Of a stretch of DNA of 64,000 nucleotides, positions 7,824 to 17,485 are shown in pieces. The stretch is from Gammaproteobacteria bacterium (GTDB taxonomy: Bacteria > Pseudomonadota > Gammaproteobacteria > Pseudomonadales > Pseudohongiellaceae): the NCBI GenBank assembly GCA_008081045.1, contig VMDC01000015.1:1-64000 (forward strand). The letters run 5' to 3'. How positions within the stretch are numbered: position 1 is the stretch's first letter; each line of letters starts with the position of its first letter. The notes under the pieces were generated by a model. It made no database searches and had not been told where the DNA came from. It saw nothing but the letters and a program-made list of their open reading frames with translations. The position numbers and the translations under genes are program-made.

Positions 7824-8815
7824 ATGAGCTGCAGGGGCGGTTCGTCAAGAGCTGCAATCTGTTCACGCAGTTCCAGGATATGATCCGACCAGTATCTCTG
7901 AGTGTTGAACCAGGGGAAGTTCAGGGGAAAAGCAGGGTCGGTCCAGCGTCTGGCCAGCCACGCACTGTAGTTTATCAGGCGCATGGTTCGCAGGATTTCG
8001 ATCAGCGCCAGTTCGCTCACCCGGAAATCATGAAATTCATTGTACCCTTCGACCAGCTCGAGCAGTTGCGCCTGCCTGTGGTCTCGGTCGCCAGAAAGCA
8101 GCATCCACAAATCCTGTATGGCAGGCCCCATCACCGTGTCATCAAAATCAACAAAGTGCGGTGTGCCCTCATGCCACAGAACGTTCCCGAGATGACAGTC
8201 ACCATGAATCCGCATTGATCGCCAGTCGCCTGTTGACTCAAGCTGTTCAGACATCCTGTCAAACAGATCCCGCATCAGGGTTTCGTAAGCGGTAATCAGG
8301 TCAGACGGCAGGAAGTCGTTCTCAAGCAGATAACGGCTGCTGTCTAACGCTGTCTCAAGGCGCAAATGTTGACGATAGCTGAAGCTGCTCTGGGCGCCGA
8401 CGGCGTGGATTCTGGCGACAAATCTTCCCATCGTGAACAGACTGTCCAGATCATCGAGATCTGGGGTCCTACCGATGAGTTGTGGGAACAGCGCGAGCTC
8501 AAAGCCATCAACCTGCACATGTGTTTCACCGCTCGCCAGCTTCATGGGGGGAACGACAGGAATTTCCAGATCGAACAACTCCTGAGTAAAGGTATGCTCT
8601 TCGCGAATTTGCCGAGCCTCCCACCGGCCGGGCCTGTAAAATTTGGCAATCAGACTGGTTCCATCGAGCAGACCGATCTGATAGACCCGATTTTCATAAC
8701 TGTTCAGAGCGAAAAAGCGGGCATCCGTGTCGAAACCAAGGGACTCGACAGCGGCCAGAACCCGATCCGGTGTCAGTGCGGCGAACGGATGCTCGGACAG
8801 TGTCAACCACCCCAC
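7817..8815 (-). CDS. srkA: Stress response kinase SrkA (YihE/RdoA)
   Basis: Ser/Thr protein kinase of the aminoglycoside-phosphotransferase fold, 332 aa, the usual length. Key residues are in HGDCHLGNVLW (catalytic loop) and FVDFDDTVMGP (metal-binding Asp), with the SLIAKFYRPGRW nucleotide-binding strand near residue 57. SrkA protects cells from stress-induced death and in enterobacteria lies next to dsbA; here it stands beside a different thiol-redox gene set. The start at 8815 gives MGWLTLSEHPFAALTPD, typical of the family. Confidence 0.9.
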   Translation of the reverse strand: MGWLTLSEHPFAALTPDRVLAAVESLGFDTDARFFALNSYENRVYQIGLLDGTSLIAKFYRPGRWEARQIREEHTFTQELFDLEIPVVPPMKLASGETHVQVDGFELALFPQLIGRTPDLDDLDSLFTMGRFVARIHAVGAQSSFSYRQHLRLETALDSSRYLLENDFLPSDLITAYETLMRDLFDRMSEQLESTGDWRSMRIHGDCHLGNVLWHEGTPHFVDFDDTVMGPAIQDLWMLLSGDRDHRQAQLLELVEGYNEFHDFRVSELALIEILRTMRLINYSAWLARRWTDPAFPLNFPWFNTQRYWSDHILELREQIAALDEPPLQLIQ

Positions 8816-8854
8816 CCGTCACTCAGGTTGAAACAGGGCCGTTTCATTACCGGT

Positions 8855-9193
8855 TCAGGCATCCTTGTTATCGCTTTTGGTACTGCCGACCAGGGAAACC
8901 GGAAACGGCGTGATTTTATCGCCGCTGGAGATTTTGGCGACACCGGTTTTTTCAACCTCGTCTATTCTGATGATCGCCTGCATCGGGATGAAGCTACGCC
9001 TGACGCCGGTAAATTCTGATTTCAGTTTCTCTTCGCTGGGATCAACCACCACCTGAGAGCGCTCATCGAACAAAAATTCCTCTATTTCGATGAATCCGTA
9101 CAGGTCGCTCTGGTAAACCTGTTTGACAAAAATTTCGTACACCTTGCCTTTGTTGAGAAACGTTATCTTGTAGATTTCTGTCGTATTAGTCAT
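8855..9193 (-). CDS. DUF1820 family protein
   Basis: Small acidic cytosolic protein of 112 aa. The strand-rich core with IYKITFLNKGKVYEIF at the N-terminus, LYGFIEIEEFLFDE, and FIPMQAIIRIDEVEK matches DUF1820, a family conserved in Pseudomonas-like gammaproteobacteria with no known function. It precedes srkA by 39 bases on the same strand and is divergent from miaB. Confidence 0.85.
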   Translation of the reverse strand: MTNTTEIYKITFLNKGKVYEIFVKQVYQSDLYGFIEIEEFLFDERSQVVVDPSEEKLKSEFTGVRRSFIPMQAIIRIDEVEKTGVAKISSGDKITPFPVSLVGSTKSDNKDA

Positions 9194-9481
9194 TTAAATC
9201 AATCTCTTAGAGAAACAAAGGTGACGGCAGACGAGACCGGATGCAAACCACCTCAGGGGTCTGCACAACCAGGTTTTCCGGCTACTTGCGGGCTATATAT
9301 TGCGTTCGAGCAGCAGAATTCAAGGGCTGCAGCCACTGAGAAGGCGCCTCAGACCTGCTATACTGCGCGTGCGCAGCTTAACCAGCGCAACCTTGCGACT
9401 GCGGTACCGAACTGAGCGCAAGAGCATCCGATTAACGGTGCTTTTGGGATAGAAGTCAATCAGCACATCATTTGAAACGAG

Positions 9482-10867
9482 TTGGCCGAGGATAGAGTGG
9501 AGAGTTCAGAGAAAAATCTGCAATCAGCAAAGTCGAAGCAGGCAGGCCAGCAGCGCGTGTTCATCAAAACTCACGGCTGCCAGATGAATGAATATGATTC
9601 CGCGAGAATGCTTGATTTGCTCAAGCAGAACGACGGCGCGGTCCTGGTGGACACGGCTGAACAGGCTGACGTACTGCTGCTGAATACTTGCTCTATCCGC
9701 GAAAAAGCACAGGAGAAGGTGTTCCATCAGCTGGGACGCTGGCGGACGCTGAAAGAGCAGAATCCGAATGTGCGCATCGCGGTTGGCGGTTGCGTCGCCA
9801 GCCAGGAGGGAGAAGCGATCGGTAAACGCGCGCCCTACGTCGATGTGGTGTTCGGCCCGCAAACACTGCACAAGTTACCGGAAATGCTCGAAGCCTCTCA
9901 GTCAGGCGAAACGGTAGTTGACATCAGTTTTCCGGAGATTGAAAAGTTTGATCGGTTACCTGAACCTGAAGTAAGCGCCTGTCATGCCTTTCTCACCATT
10001 ATGGAAGGCTGCAGCAAGTACTGCAGTTTTTGTGTTGTCCCGTATACCCGGGGAGAAGAAGTCAGCAGGCCCCTCGACGATGTGCTGGCAGAAGCAGTTC
10101 ACCTGGCAGAGCAAGGTGTCAGAGAAATCAACCTGCTGGGGCAGAATGTCAACGCCTACCGGGGACTGTCTCATGAGGGCAAGATCGTTGATCTGGCCTT
10201 GTTGATCAATTACATCGCTTCGATCGAGGGCATAGACCGAATTCGATTTACGACTTCGCACCCGGTTGAATTTAACCAGAACCTGGTAGAGGCTTACAGA
10301 CAGATACCGGAACTGGTCTCTCATCTGCACCTGCCGGTGCAGAGCGGGTCTGACCGTATACTGGCAGCCATGAAGCGCGGCCATACTGCACTGGAATACC
10401 GGTCATTAATACGCAAGATCAAAGCGAATCGGCCGGGGATAAGCCTGTCATCTGACTTTATTGTCGGCTTTCCCGGAGAAACAAACGCCGACTTCGAGGA
10501 CACCATGAAGCTGATTATTGATGTCGGCTACGACACATCATTCAGCTTTATTTACAGCGCCCGTCCGGGCACACCCGCCGCTGAACTTCCGGATCCCACC
10601 AGTGAGCAGGAGAAAAAACATCGCCTGGCTACTCTGCAGTCGCAAATCGTCTCCCAAGCCAGCGCGATCAGTGAGGCGATGGTAGGCGGGGTAGAGTCAG
10701 TACTGATTACCGGCATCTCCAAGAAAGACCCGGGCGCGCTGCAGGGTCGAACAGAAAATAACCGGGTAGTTAACTTCCGTTGCGATGACCATTCCTTGAT
10801 TGGCCAATTTGCCAGGATAGAGATTACTGATGCACTCCCGAACTCTTTGTTAGGAAACCCCGTCTGA
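9482..10867 (+). CDS. miaB: tRNA methylthiotransferase MiaB
   Basis: Radical-SAM enzyme that adds the 2-methylthio group to i6A37 in tRNAs reading UNN codons. 461 aa from TTG 9482 or 456 aa from GTG 9497, neither with a strong ribosome site. The N-terminal UPF0004 domain supplies cluster cysteines C33, C70 and C104. The radical-SAM motif C177-x3-C181-x2-C184 is in [16 protein letters not shown], and a TRAM RNA-binding domain follows at about 395-455. It heads the miaB-ybeZ-ybeY-corC block, with a possible hairpin between miaB and ybeZ. Confidence 0.95.
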   Translation: MAEDRVESSEKNLQSAKSKQAGQQRVFIKTHGCQMNEYDSARMLDLLKQNDGAVLVDTAEQADVLLLNTCSIREKAQEKVFHQLGRWRTLKEQNPNVRIAVGGCVASQEGEAIGKRAPYVDVVFGPQTLHKLPEMLEASQSGETVVDISFPEIEKFDRLPEPEVSACHAFLTIMEGCSKYCSFCVVPYTRGEEVSRPLDDVLAEAVHLAEQGVREINLLGQNVNAYRGLSHEGKIVDLALLINYIASIEGIDRIRFTTSHPVEFNQNLVEAYRQIPELVSHLHLPVQSGSDRILAAMKRGHTALEYRSLIRKIKANRPGISLSSDFIVGFPGETNADFEDTMKLIIDVGYDTSFSFIYSARPGTPAAELPDPTSEQEKKHRLATLQSQIVSQASAISEAMVGGVESVLITGISKKDPGALQGRTENNRVVNFRCDDHSLIGQFARIEITDALPNSLLGNPV

Positions 10868-10898
10868 GCACGCGAACGCAGCAACCATAAAGCCGGCA

Positions 10899-10913
10899 AG
10901 GCAGAATCTGCCT
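10899..10913 (+). terminator. Possible weak terminator/attenuator after miaB
   Basis: A perfect 6-base stem (AGGCAG / CTGCCT) with a 3-base loop lies 31 bases after the miaB stop and is followed by CCTCTTTGTCTT, a poor T-tract. It could lower read-through from miaB into ybeZ or be a processing hairpin. Confidence 0.35.
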
Positions 10914-10931
10914 CCTCTTTGTCTTACTATC

Positions 10932-11957
10932 ATGGCCAGTCATTTCATTAACCTCACCCTGCTCCCTGACAGCGCCCAACGCCTTTCCAACCTGTGCGGA
11001 AGGCTTAACGAGCATATCCAGCAGATTGAACTGGGGTTGCAGTTAAAGATCCGTCAGCGAGGCAATATATTTCAGCTTAATGGGGATGAACAGGCAGTTG
11101 CCAGTGGCTGCGAACTGCTTGAAATGCTCTATCGAGCGACCGAAAATGAAAAACTCCTGAGCCCGAACCAGATTCACTTAGCCATGCAAGAATTCCTGAA
11201 TAACGAATCCGCAGAAACTGAAAGCGATCGCGCCGCAGAGCCCTCTGCACTGATCAGCACTCCCAAAGGCAGCATCAAACCCCGCAGCAAACATCAACGG
11301 GATTACGTTAGGAACATCTGGCGGCACGACATCAATTTTGGTATCGGGCCCGCCGGCACTGGCAAGACCTATCTCGCGGTTGCCTGCGCAGTTGAGGCAC
11401 TCACTAAAGAAAGAATCAACCGCATTCTGCTGGTCCGGCCAGCCGTAGAAGCGGGAGAAAAATTAGGCTTTCTGCCCGGTGACCTGTCGCAAAAAATAGA
11501 TCCGTACCTGAGACCGCTCTATGATGCCCTGTACGAGATGCTGGGATTTGAACGGGTCGGGCGTCTTATTGAAAAAAACGTGATTGAAGTCGCACCTCTG
11601 GCCTACATGCGAGGCAGAACGCTGAATAATTCTTTTATCATTCTCGACGAGAGCCAGAACACCACAACCGCTCAGATGAAGATGTTCCTGACCCGCATCG
11701 GGTTTGGCTCAACAGCAGTCATCACCGGGGATGTCACCCAAATTGACTTACCGAAAGGCGAACGCTCCGGACTGGTCCACGTCAGCCAGGTATTGAAAAA
11801 CGTCGACGGGATCGGATTCGCCCACTTCAGCTCTCAGGACGTTGTCAGACACCGACTCGTTCAGCGAATTGTTGAAGCCTATGACGCTTTCGACGACAAA
11901 TCAGTCACACCCATTTCAAACCCGAAAAACAGCGGCAAACATGACAGCGACCATTGA
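10932..11957 (+). CDS. ybeZ: PhoH-like ATPase YbeZ
   Basis: P-loop NTPase of 341 aa. The N-terminal part is KH-like (residues 1-80). The ATPase domain has Walker A GPAGTGKT (139-146) and Walker B IILDESQN near 235. YbeZ works with the endoribonuclease YbeY in rRNA maturation; here ybeY starts 16 bases inside the ybeZ 3' end, so the two are translationally coupled. The C-terminal 20 residues are polar and variable. Confidence 0.93.
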   Translation: MASHFINLTLLPDSAQRLSNLCGRLNEHIQQIELGLQLKIRQRGNIFQLNGDEQAVASGCELLEMLYRATENEKLLSPNQIHLAMQEFLNNESAETESDRAAEPSALISTPKGSIKPRSKHQRDYVRNIWRHDINFGIGPAGTGKTYLAVACAVEALTKERINRILLVRPAVEAGEKLGFLPGDLSQKIDPYLRPLYDALYEMLGFERVGRLIEKNVIEVAPLAYMRGRTLNNSFIILDESQNTTTAQMKMFLTRIGFGSTAVITGDVTQIDLPKGERSGLVHVSQVLKNVDGIGFAHFSSQDVVRHRLVQRIVEAYDAFDDKSVTPISNPKNSGKHDSDH

Positions 11958-12414
11958 GCTCGATAATGCCTGCCCGGATCATTGGACTCCCGATTTTGAC
12001 TTCTGCCTTCGTGTTCTGGCGACAGCCTGTCAGGCGGCCGCCCTTGATCATGATGTCACCGTCAGCCTGCGCTTTGTCGACGCTGAGGAGTCCCGGACTC
12101 TGAATCTCAGATATCGGGAGAAAAACGCCTCGACCAATGTGCTTTCCTTCCGTGCTGACTTGCCTGAATCTCTCAGGGCAAACCTCACCTCGGAACCCCT
12201 TGGAGACATCGTGATCTGCCCGGTCGTTATTGAAGCAGAGGCACGAGAACAATTGAAAACCATGGAAGATCACTGGACCCATATGCTTGTCCACGGGTTC
12301 TATCATCTCATTGGCTACGACCATATGACCGAAAGCGAGAGCGCCACCATGGAGGCGCTCGAAATTGAATGCTTGAAAAAGCTTGGAATTAGTAATCCGT
12401 ATTTGTTAGTGTAA
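11941..12414 (+). CDS. ybeY: rRNA maturation endoribonuclease YbeY
   Basis: Zinc-dependent endoribonuclease for 16S rRNA 3' end processing and ribosome quality control, 157 aa from the ATG at 11941. The metal site HGFYHLIGYDH gives His118, His122 and His128, and ASTNVLSF is the conserved strand before it. A longer in-frame reading starting at 11842 exists but lies inside ybeZ and adds no family sequence, so the short start overlapping the ybeZ end by 17 bases is preferred. Confidence 0.94.
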   Translation: MTATIELDNACPDHWTPDFDFCLRVLATACQAAALDHDVTVSLRFVDAEESRTLNLRYREKNASTNVLSFRADLPESLRANLTSEPLGDIVICPVVIEAEAREQLKTMEDHWTHMLVHGFYHLIGYDHMTESESATMEALEIECLKKLGISNPYLLV

Positions 12415-12454
12415 TTGCTGACGCCATCCTAAGGAGGCTGGTAGCCGACCCTTC

Positions 12455-13333
12455 ATGACAGACGACCAATCTAGCATCGATCCGAGACCCCGGTCCTGGA
12501 TCGATAAAATCGCGCAAGTTTTTTCTGACGAACCCACTGACAAAAAGAGTCTCCTCGAGTTACTGCGCAACGCAGAGCAAGATCAGGTTCTGGACGCTGA
12601 TGCACTCGGCATCATCGAAGGCGCACTGCAGGTTTCCAGCATGCAGGTGCGTGACATCATGATTCCCCGATCGCAGGTTGTGACCGTACCGGCCGATCTT
12701 ACTCTGAGTAATATTGTCGAACTGGTCACCAAAGCCTCGCATTCACGCTTCCCAGTAGTCGGGGAAAACGTCGACAACGTGATGGGCATTCTGCTCGCGA
12801 AGGATTTACTTCCTCTGTTACTGACTGACAGTCAGGACCGTTTCGACATCAAGGACCTCGTCCGCCCCGCAACTTTTGTCCCGGAAAGTAAGAGACTGAA
12901 CGTGCTGCTTAAAGAGTTCCGTGAAACGCGACAACACATGGCCATCGTGATTGATGAATATGGCAGTGTTTGCGGCGCGGTGACGATTGAAGATGTCCTT
13001 GAGCAGATCGTCGGTGAGATCGAGGATGAATTCGATGTGGATGACGACAGCTACATCAAAAAGTTTGACGAGACCAATTACATCGTGAAGGCACTGACTC
13101 CGCTCGATGAATTCAATGACTACTTTGGTACTGAGTTCAGTGATCAGGAATTCACAACGCTTGGCGGCCTGATCTTGCAACAGTTCGGTCGCATCCCTGA
13201 ACGCAGCGAATCCGTGATATTGGGCACTCTACAGGTAACGGTGCTCAATGCTGACAGTCGTCAGATTAAACTACTCAAAGTTAACACCAACACCCTGCTA
13301 GATTCGGACTCAGGCTCCCAGTCACCGGCTTGA
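12455..13333 (+). CDS. corC: CorC/HlyC-type CBS-pair transporter protein (YbeX)
   Basis: Cytosolic CBS-domain protein of 292 aa linked to magnesium/cobalt efflux and ribosome integrity. Two CBS motifs cover about 66-185 (VRDIMIPRSQVVTVP; ITIEDVLEQIVGEIEDEFD), followed by a CorC_HlyC domain at about 200-280. It is third in the ybeZ-ybeY-corC run. A perfect AAGGAGG lies 17 bases before the ATG, too far for normal initiation, but a GGCT/AGCC stem between them could shorten the distance. lnt, which usually follows, is missing: leuS comes next after 122 bases. Confidence 0.92.
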   Translation: MTDDQSSIDPRPRSWIDKIAQVFSDEPTDKKSLLELLRNAEQDQVLDADALGIIEGALQVSSMQVRDIMIPRSQVVTVPADLTLSNIVELVTKASHSRFPVVGENVDNVMGILLAKDLLPLLLTDSQDRFDIKDLVRPATFVPESKRLNVLLKEFRETRQHMAIVIDEYGSVCGAVTIEDVLEQIVGEIEDEFDVDDDSYIKKFDETNYIVKALTPLDEFNDYFGTEFSDQEFTTLGGLILQQFGRIPERSESVILGTLQVTVLNADSRQIKLLKVNTNTLLDSDSGSQSPA

Positions 13334-13455
13334 AGGGCAGCGCCAGTTTAACCAGAAATTTAGCGCCAAGACTACCTGCCGCCCGAGCCCTGCGGTATGC
13401 TTGCGCACACCGAAACAAGGCGCCAGAGCCGCCCATGAACACAGAAGTTTGATCC

Positions 13456-15939
13456 ATGACCAACGACGACATGTTTGCCTACAATCCACAGCAGGTGGAA
13501 ACTGAGGCTCAAGCCTACTGGGACGCCCACAGCTCCTTCAAAGCCACGGAAGACCCTGACAAAGAGAAATTCTACTGCCTGTCCATGTTCCCCTATCCCA
13601 GCGGCCATCTGCACATGGGGCACGTGCGCAACTATACGATCGGAGATGCCATCTCCCGCTTTCAGCGTATGCTGGGCAAAAACGTCCTGCAACCGATGGG
13701 CTGGGACGCGTTCGGACTGCCGGCAGAGAATGCGGCCATGCAGAACAAGGTCCCCCCTGCCAGCTGGACTTACAGCAACATAGATTACATGCGAGACCAA
13801 CTCCAGAAATTAGGTTATGCCTATGACTGGGGAAGAGAATTAGCCACCTGCCACCGTGATTATTACAAATGGGAGCAGTGGTTTTTTACCCGCTTGTTCG
13901 CTAAAGGGCTGGTGTATAAAAAGGAAGCCGAGGTTAACTGGGATCCGGTCGACCAGACAGTGCTTGCCAATGAACAGGTCGTTGACGGGAGAGGCTGGCG
14001 CTCGGGTGCGCTGGTCGAGCGACGCAATATTCCTCAATGGTTTGTGAAAATCACCGCCATGGCGCAGGAGCTACTGGACGATCTGGACAAGCTGGATGGC
14101 TGGCCAGAAAAAGTCAAGATCATGCAAAGCAACTGGATCGGCAGATCTGAGGGTGTGAACCTGGATTTCGAGGTGGCTGACGAAACAGACGAATCACTCA
14201 GGTGTCTCTCAGTCTACACCACCCGTCCTGACACTCTGATGGGCGTCACCTATGTTGCAGTGGCTCCCCAGCATCCTGTCGCCAGAAAAGCTGCCGAGAC
14301 AAATAGCGAGCTGGCTCAATTCATCGCAGAACAAAATCAGATCAAAGTTGCAGAAGCGGAAATGGCAACCATGGAAAAACTCGGGATGGATACCGGACTG
14401 AAGGCCATCCACCCGATCAGCGGTGACAGCGTACCTATCTATACCGCCAATTTTGTCCTCATGAGTTACGGCTCTGGCGCAGTGATGGCTGTGCCCGGAC
14501 ATGACCAGCGGGACTGGGACTTTGCCACAAAATATGGCCTTGAGATCAAGCAGGTCGTAGAGCCGATATCCAATGAGCTGATCTGCGACCTGAGCCGGGA
14601 AGCTTTTGTTGAAAAAGGCAGGCTGATCAATTCCGATCAGTTCAATGGCCTGACCTTCACCGAAGCATTCGACGCGATCGCGGCCTATCTGGCAGAGCGA
14701 GGACGCGGCGAGAAAACCGTCAACTTCCGTTTGCGTGACTGGGGGGTTTCCCGCCAGCGGTATTGGGGAGCACCGATTCCAATGATCAACTGTGACGCCT
14801 GCGGCGCAGTGCCGGTTCCCGAGTCCGAGCTGCCCGTTTTGTTACCCGAAGACATTGAAATCGATGAATCCGGCTCACCGCTCGGCAAAATGGCTGAGTT
14901 CTACGAGACAGAGTGCCCCTCCTGCGGCGCTGCAGCCAGACGGGAGACAGACACTTTTGACACCTTCATGGAATCATCCTGGTATTTTGCGCGTTTTGCC
15001 TGCAAAGATCAGAATAAGTCCATGCTTGATGCCAGAGCCAACTACTGGCTTCCGGTGGATCAGTATATCGGAGGTATCGAGCACGCCATTCTTCATCTGC
15101 TGTACGCCCGCTTCTACCATAAGTTACTGCGGGACGAAGGCCTGGTCACCAGCGATGAACCCTTTGCCCGTTTGCTGACGCAGGGCATGGTCCTAAAAGA
15201 CGGTGCCAAGATGTCGAAATCGAAAGGTAACACCGTTGATCCGATGTCCCTGATAGATCGCTACGGCGCAGACACGGTGAGGATGTTCACGATGTTCGCA
15301 TCAGCCCCGGATCAGTCCCTCGACTGGTCTGACAGCGGCGTGGAAGGCAGTTATCGTTTCCTGAAACGCTTCTGGAAGCAGCTTGCGGAGCACGAGGCAC
15401 TGGCCCTGCCAGAGATGAACGGCCTGACGCTGTCCGCCGAGCAGAAGAAGTTACGACTGAAAAGCCATCAGACACTGGCCAAAGTCACTGACGATTATCA
15501 ACGACGGCACACCTTCAACACTGCGATTGCCGCCACGATGGAATTACTGAATGCGGTTTCAAAATTTACCGAAAATCACCGGGATGAGACAGATCAGATC
15601 GTTGTGCAGGAAGCTCTGGAATTCAGCGTTCTGATGCTCGCTCCGATTGTCCCCCACTTTTGCCACGTCGCCTGGCAGCGGCTCGGCCACGAAGGCGCGG
15701 TTATGGACGCCCGGTGGCCCGAAGTGGCGGAAAGCGCCCTTGTTCAGGACAGCATGCTGATCGTGCTGCAGGTAAACGGCAAACTGCGCAGCAAAATTGA
15801 AGTCTCCCGGGACATCACCAGGGACGAACTCGAAAAGCTGGCTCTTGAGGATGAGATCATACAGCGCTTTGTCAGCGAAGGGTCGGTCCGAAAAGTTATC
15901 GTTGTTCCAGGCAAACTCGTTAATATCGTTATAGGCTAG
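13456..15939 (+). CDS. leuS: Leucyl-tRNA synthetase
   Basis: Class I aminoacyl-tRNA synthetase charging tRNA-Leu, 827 aa (E. coli about 860). The HIGH-type signature is HLHMGH (51-56) in [14 protein letters not shown] and KMSKS lies at 585-589. The CP1 editing domain covers about 220-420, with the [12 protein letters not shown] motif and the [10 protein letters not shown] loop. The zinc-ribbon-like insertion shows CDACG and CPSCG pairs near 445 and 490. A tRNA-Leu(UAG) gene lies 41 kb downstream in the window. Confidence 0.97.
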   Translation: MTNDDMFAYNPQQVETEAQAYWDAHSSFKATEDPDKEKFYCLSMFPYPSGHLHMGHVRNYTIGDAISRFQRMLGKNVLQPMGWDAFGLPAENAAMQNKVPPASWTYSNIDYMRDQLQKLGYAYDWGRELATCHRDYYKWEQWFFTRLFAKGLVYKKEAEVNWDPVDQTVLANEQVVDGRGWRSGALVERRNIPQWFVKITAMAQELLDDLDKLDGWPEKVKIMQSNWIGRSEGVNLDFEVADETDESLRCLSVYTTRPDTLMGVTYVAVAPQHPVARKAAETNSELAQFIAEQNQIKVAEAEMATMEKLGMDTGLKAIHPISGDSVPIYTANFVLMSYGSGAVMAVPGHDQRDWDFATKYGLEIKQVVEPISNELICDLSREAFVEKGRLINSDQFNGLTFTEAFDAIAAYLAERGRGEKTVNFRLRDWGVSRQRYWGAPIPMINCDACGAVPVPESELPVLLPEDIEIDESGSPLGKMAEFYETECPSCGAAARRETDTFDTFMESSWYFARFACKDQNKSMLDARANYWLPVDQYIGGIEHAILHLLYARFYHKLLRDEGLVTSDEPFARLLTQGMVLKDGAKMSKSKGNTVDPMSLIDRYGADTVRMFTMFASAPDQSLDWSDSGVEGSYRFLKRFWKQLAEHEALALPEMNGLTLSAEQKKLRLKSHQTLAKVTDDYQRRHTFNTAIAATMELLNAVSKFTENHRDETDQIVVQEALEFSVLMLAPIVPHFCHVAWQRLGHEGAVMDARWPEVAESALVQDSMLIVLQVNGKLRSKIEVSRDITRDELEKLALEDEIIQRFVSEGSVRKVIVVPGKLVNIVIG

Positions 15940-15941
15940 CG

Positions 15942-16436
15942 ATGCGCAATACAGCTCTGAGATTACTCCTCTTGGTCCTCGCATTTTCCTTACAGGCCTG
16001 CGGATTCACCCTGCGTGGTAATGACGCGATTGTATCGGGCTTTGACAATCTCAACCTTGAGCTGGCACAACCGCAGAGTGAATTGTCTGCCCTTCTTCAG
16101 CGCAGCCTGCGAGCCGCAGGCGTCTCCCTGTCGTCTGAGCAACTTAAAACTGCCCCGACCCTGAAGGTAAGCAATGAACAGGTTTCAACCCGACCGGTAT
16201 CGATCAATCCGAGAGCTCGTGCCTCACAGGTTGAACTGAGAATCAGCGTCAACATTGCACTGACAGTGAGCGGAACACCGACAATCCCCGACGAGACGCT
16301 CACCGTTATCAGAACTTACTTTCAGGATATTGAGAATATTGCCGGCAATCAGGAAGAGGCCCAGATAATTGCCAATGAGCTACGGCAAGAACTGGTAAAT
16401 CAACTGATGCGTCGATTAGAATCAGCCGCCGAATGA
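15942..16436 (+). CDS. lptE: LPS assembly lipoprotein LptE
   Basis: Outer-membrane lipoprotein that plugs the LptD barrel for LPS export, 164 aa. The signal peptide ends in a lipobox LQAC with lipidated Cys20, followed by the hallmark GFTLRG. It lies 2 bases after leuS and overlaps holA by 4 bases (ATGA), the standard gammaproteobacterial order. Confidence 0.93.
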   Translation: MRNTALRLLLLVLAFSLQACGFTLRGNDAIVSGFDNLNLELAQPQSELSALLQRSLRAAGVSLSSEQLKTAPTLKVSNEQVSTRPVSINPRARASQVELRISVNIALTVSGTPTIPDETLTVIRTYFQDIENIAGNQEEAQIIANELRQELVNQLMRRLESAAE

Positions 16437-17485
16437 AGATCAAGACTGAGCAACTGGCCAGAACACTGAAGGCCAACGCACATCCAGTTTACTGGTTGAG
16501 CGGCGACGAACCGTTACTGCTACAGGAAGCCGCCGACCAGGTTCGACGGTATCACCGCGACGCCGGTTTTGTCGACAGGGAAATCCACACCATCGAACGG
16601 AATTTCAACTGGGAGCGGTTCAGACAGTCGACCGGCAACCTCTCTCTTTTTGCTGAACGAAAAATCATCGAGCTCCGCCTGCAGCAACCCAAACTTGAAG
16701 ATGAGGGCAAGCTTGCGCTGGCAGATTTTCTCGAGACCGACAATAGTGATCTGGTCATTTTAATCAGCAGCCCGAAACTTGAGTCCAGTGTCATGCAGAC
16801 GAAATGGTTCAAATCAATCGAATCGAGGTCAGTAGTGGTTCAGATATGGCCAATAGATCGTGAGAATCTGCCTCGCTGGCTGGAGTCAAGAATGCTGCAG
16901 GCGAATATCCATCCGGAACCGGACGCCCTCCAGATATTGATTGATCGTATCGAGGGAAACCTGCTCGCAGCCGTGCAGGAAATCGAAAAATTCAAACTGC
17001 TGGCCGGACCTGATACCACGATCAAACTTGACGCGCAAACCGTCATGCAGGTCGTAGCAGATCATTCTCGCTACAATGCCTATCAGCTGGTGGACGCAGC
17101 CTTAACGGGAGATCTGGCACGCACACAAAAAATTCTGAATGGTTTGCAGGCTGAAGATGTTTATCCCCTTGTTATCCTCGGGGCAGTGACGCGGGAGCTG
17201 AGAACATTACAACCAATGGTAGAGAAACGGGAAAACGGTCAGCCTCTTACAGCAATCATGCAAACCGCCCGCATATTCTTCAACCGCAAGCAGGCAGTCA
17301 GAACAGCGATCTCAAGACTGTCTAGCGCTCTCATCTGGGAACTGCTGGAGCAGGCCCGTCTGGTGGATCAGGCCTGCAAGGGCATGAGCCCGGCCAACCC
17401 CTGGGATGAACTGAGTATGTTGCTGATCCGCCTCAGCGGCAGCCGGGTTAGTACCGCGGCCGAACACCAAGCCTTATCTAATTGA
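16433..17485 (+). CDS. holA: DNA polymerase III subunit delta
   Basis: Clamp-loader delta subunit that opens the beta sliding clamp, 350 aa. Conserved features include VYWLSGDEPLLLQEAAD near the N-terminus, SLFAERKIIELRL, and LLAAVQEIEKFKLL in the middle domain, with a helical collar domain at about 215-340. It is coupled to lptE. Its 3' end overlaps the M3 peptidase gene, on the other strand, by 8 bases. nadD, which follows holA in many relatives, is 20 kb away here. Confidence 0.94.
   Translation: MKIKTEQLARTLKANAHPVYWLSGDEPLLLQEAADQVRRYHRDAGFVDREIHTIERNFNWERFRQSTGNLSLFAERKIIELRLQQPKLEDEGKLALADFLETDNSDLVILISSPKLESSVMQTKWFKSIESRSVVVQIWPIDRENLPRWLESRMLQANIHPEPDALQILIDRIEGNLLAAVQEIEKFKLLAGPDTTIKLDAQTVMQVVADHSRYNAYQLVDAALTGDLARTQKILNGLQAEDVYPLVILGAVTRELRTLQPMVEKRENGQPLTAIMQTARIFFNRKQAVRTAISRLSSALIWELLEQARLVDQACKGMSPANPWDELSMLLIRLSGSRVSTAAEHQALSN

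Noticed and set aside
9221..9415. 64-codon plus-strand frame between DUF1820 and miaB
   Set aside because: Low-complexity composition, no ribosome site, no domain; probably non-coding promoter DNA.
13330..13455. 41-codon TTG-started frame filling the corC-leuS gap
   Set aside because: It begins by TTGA overlap and ends at the leuS start, but the peptide is rich in Ala, Arg and Pro with no resemblance to Lnt or any family. TTG start and short length make chance likely.
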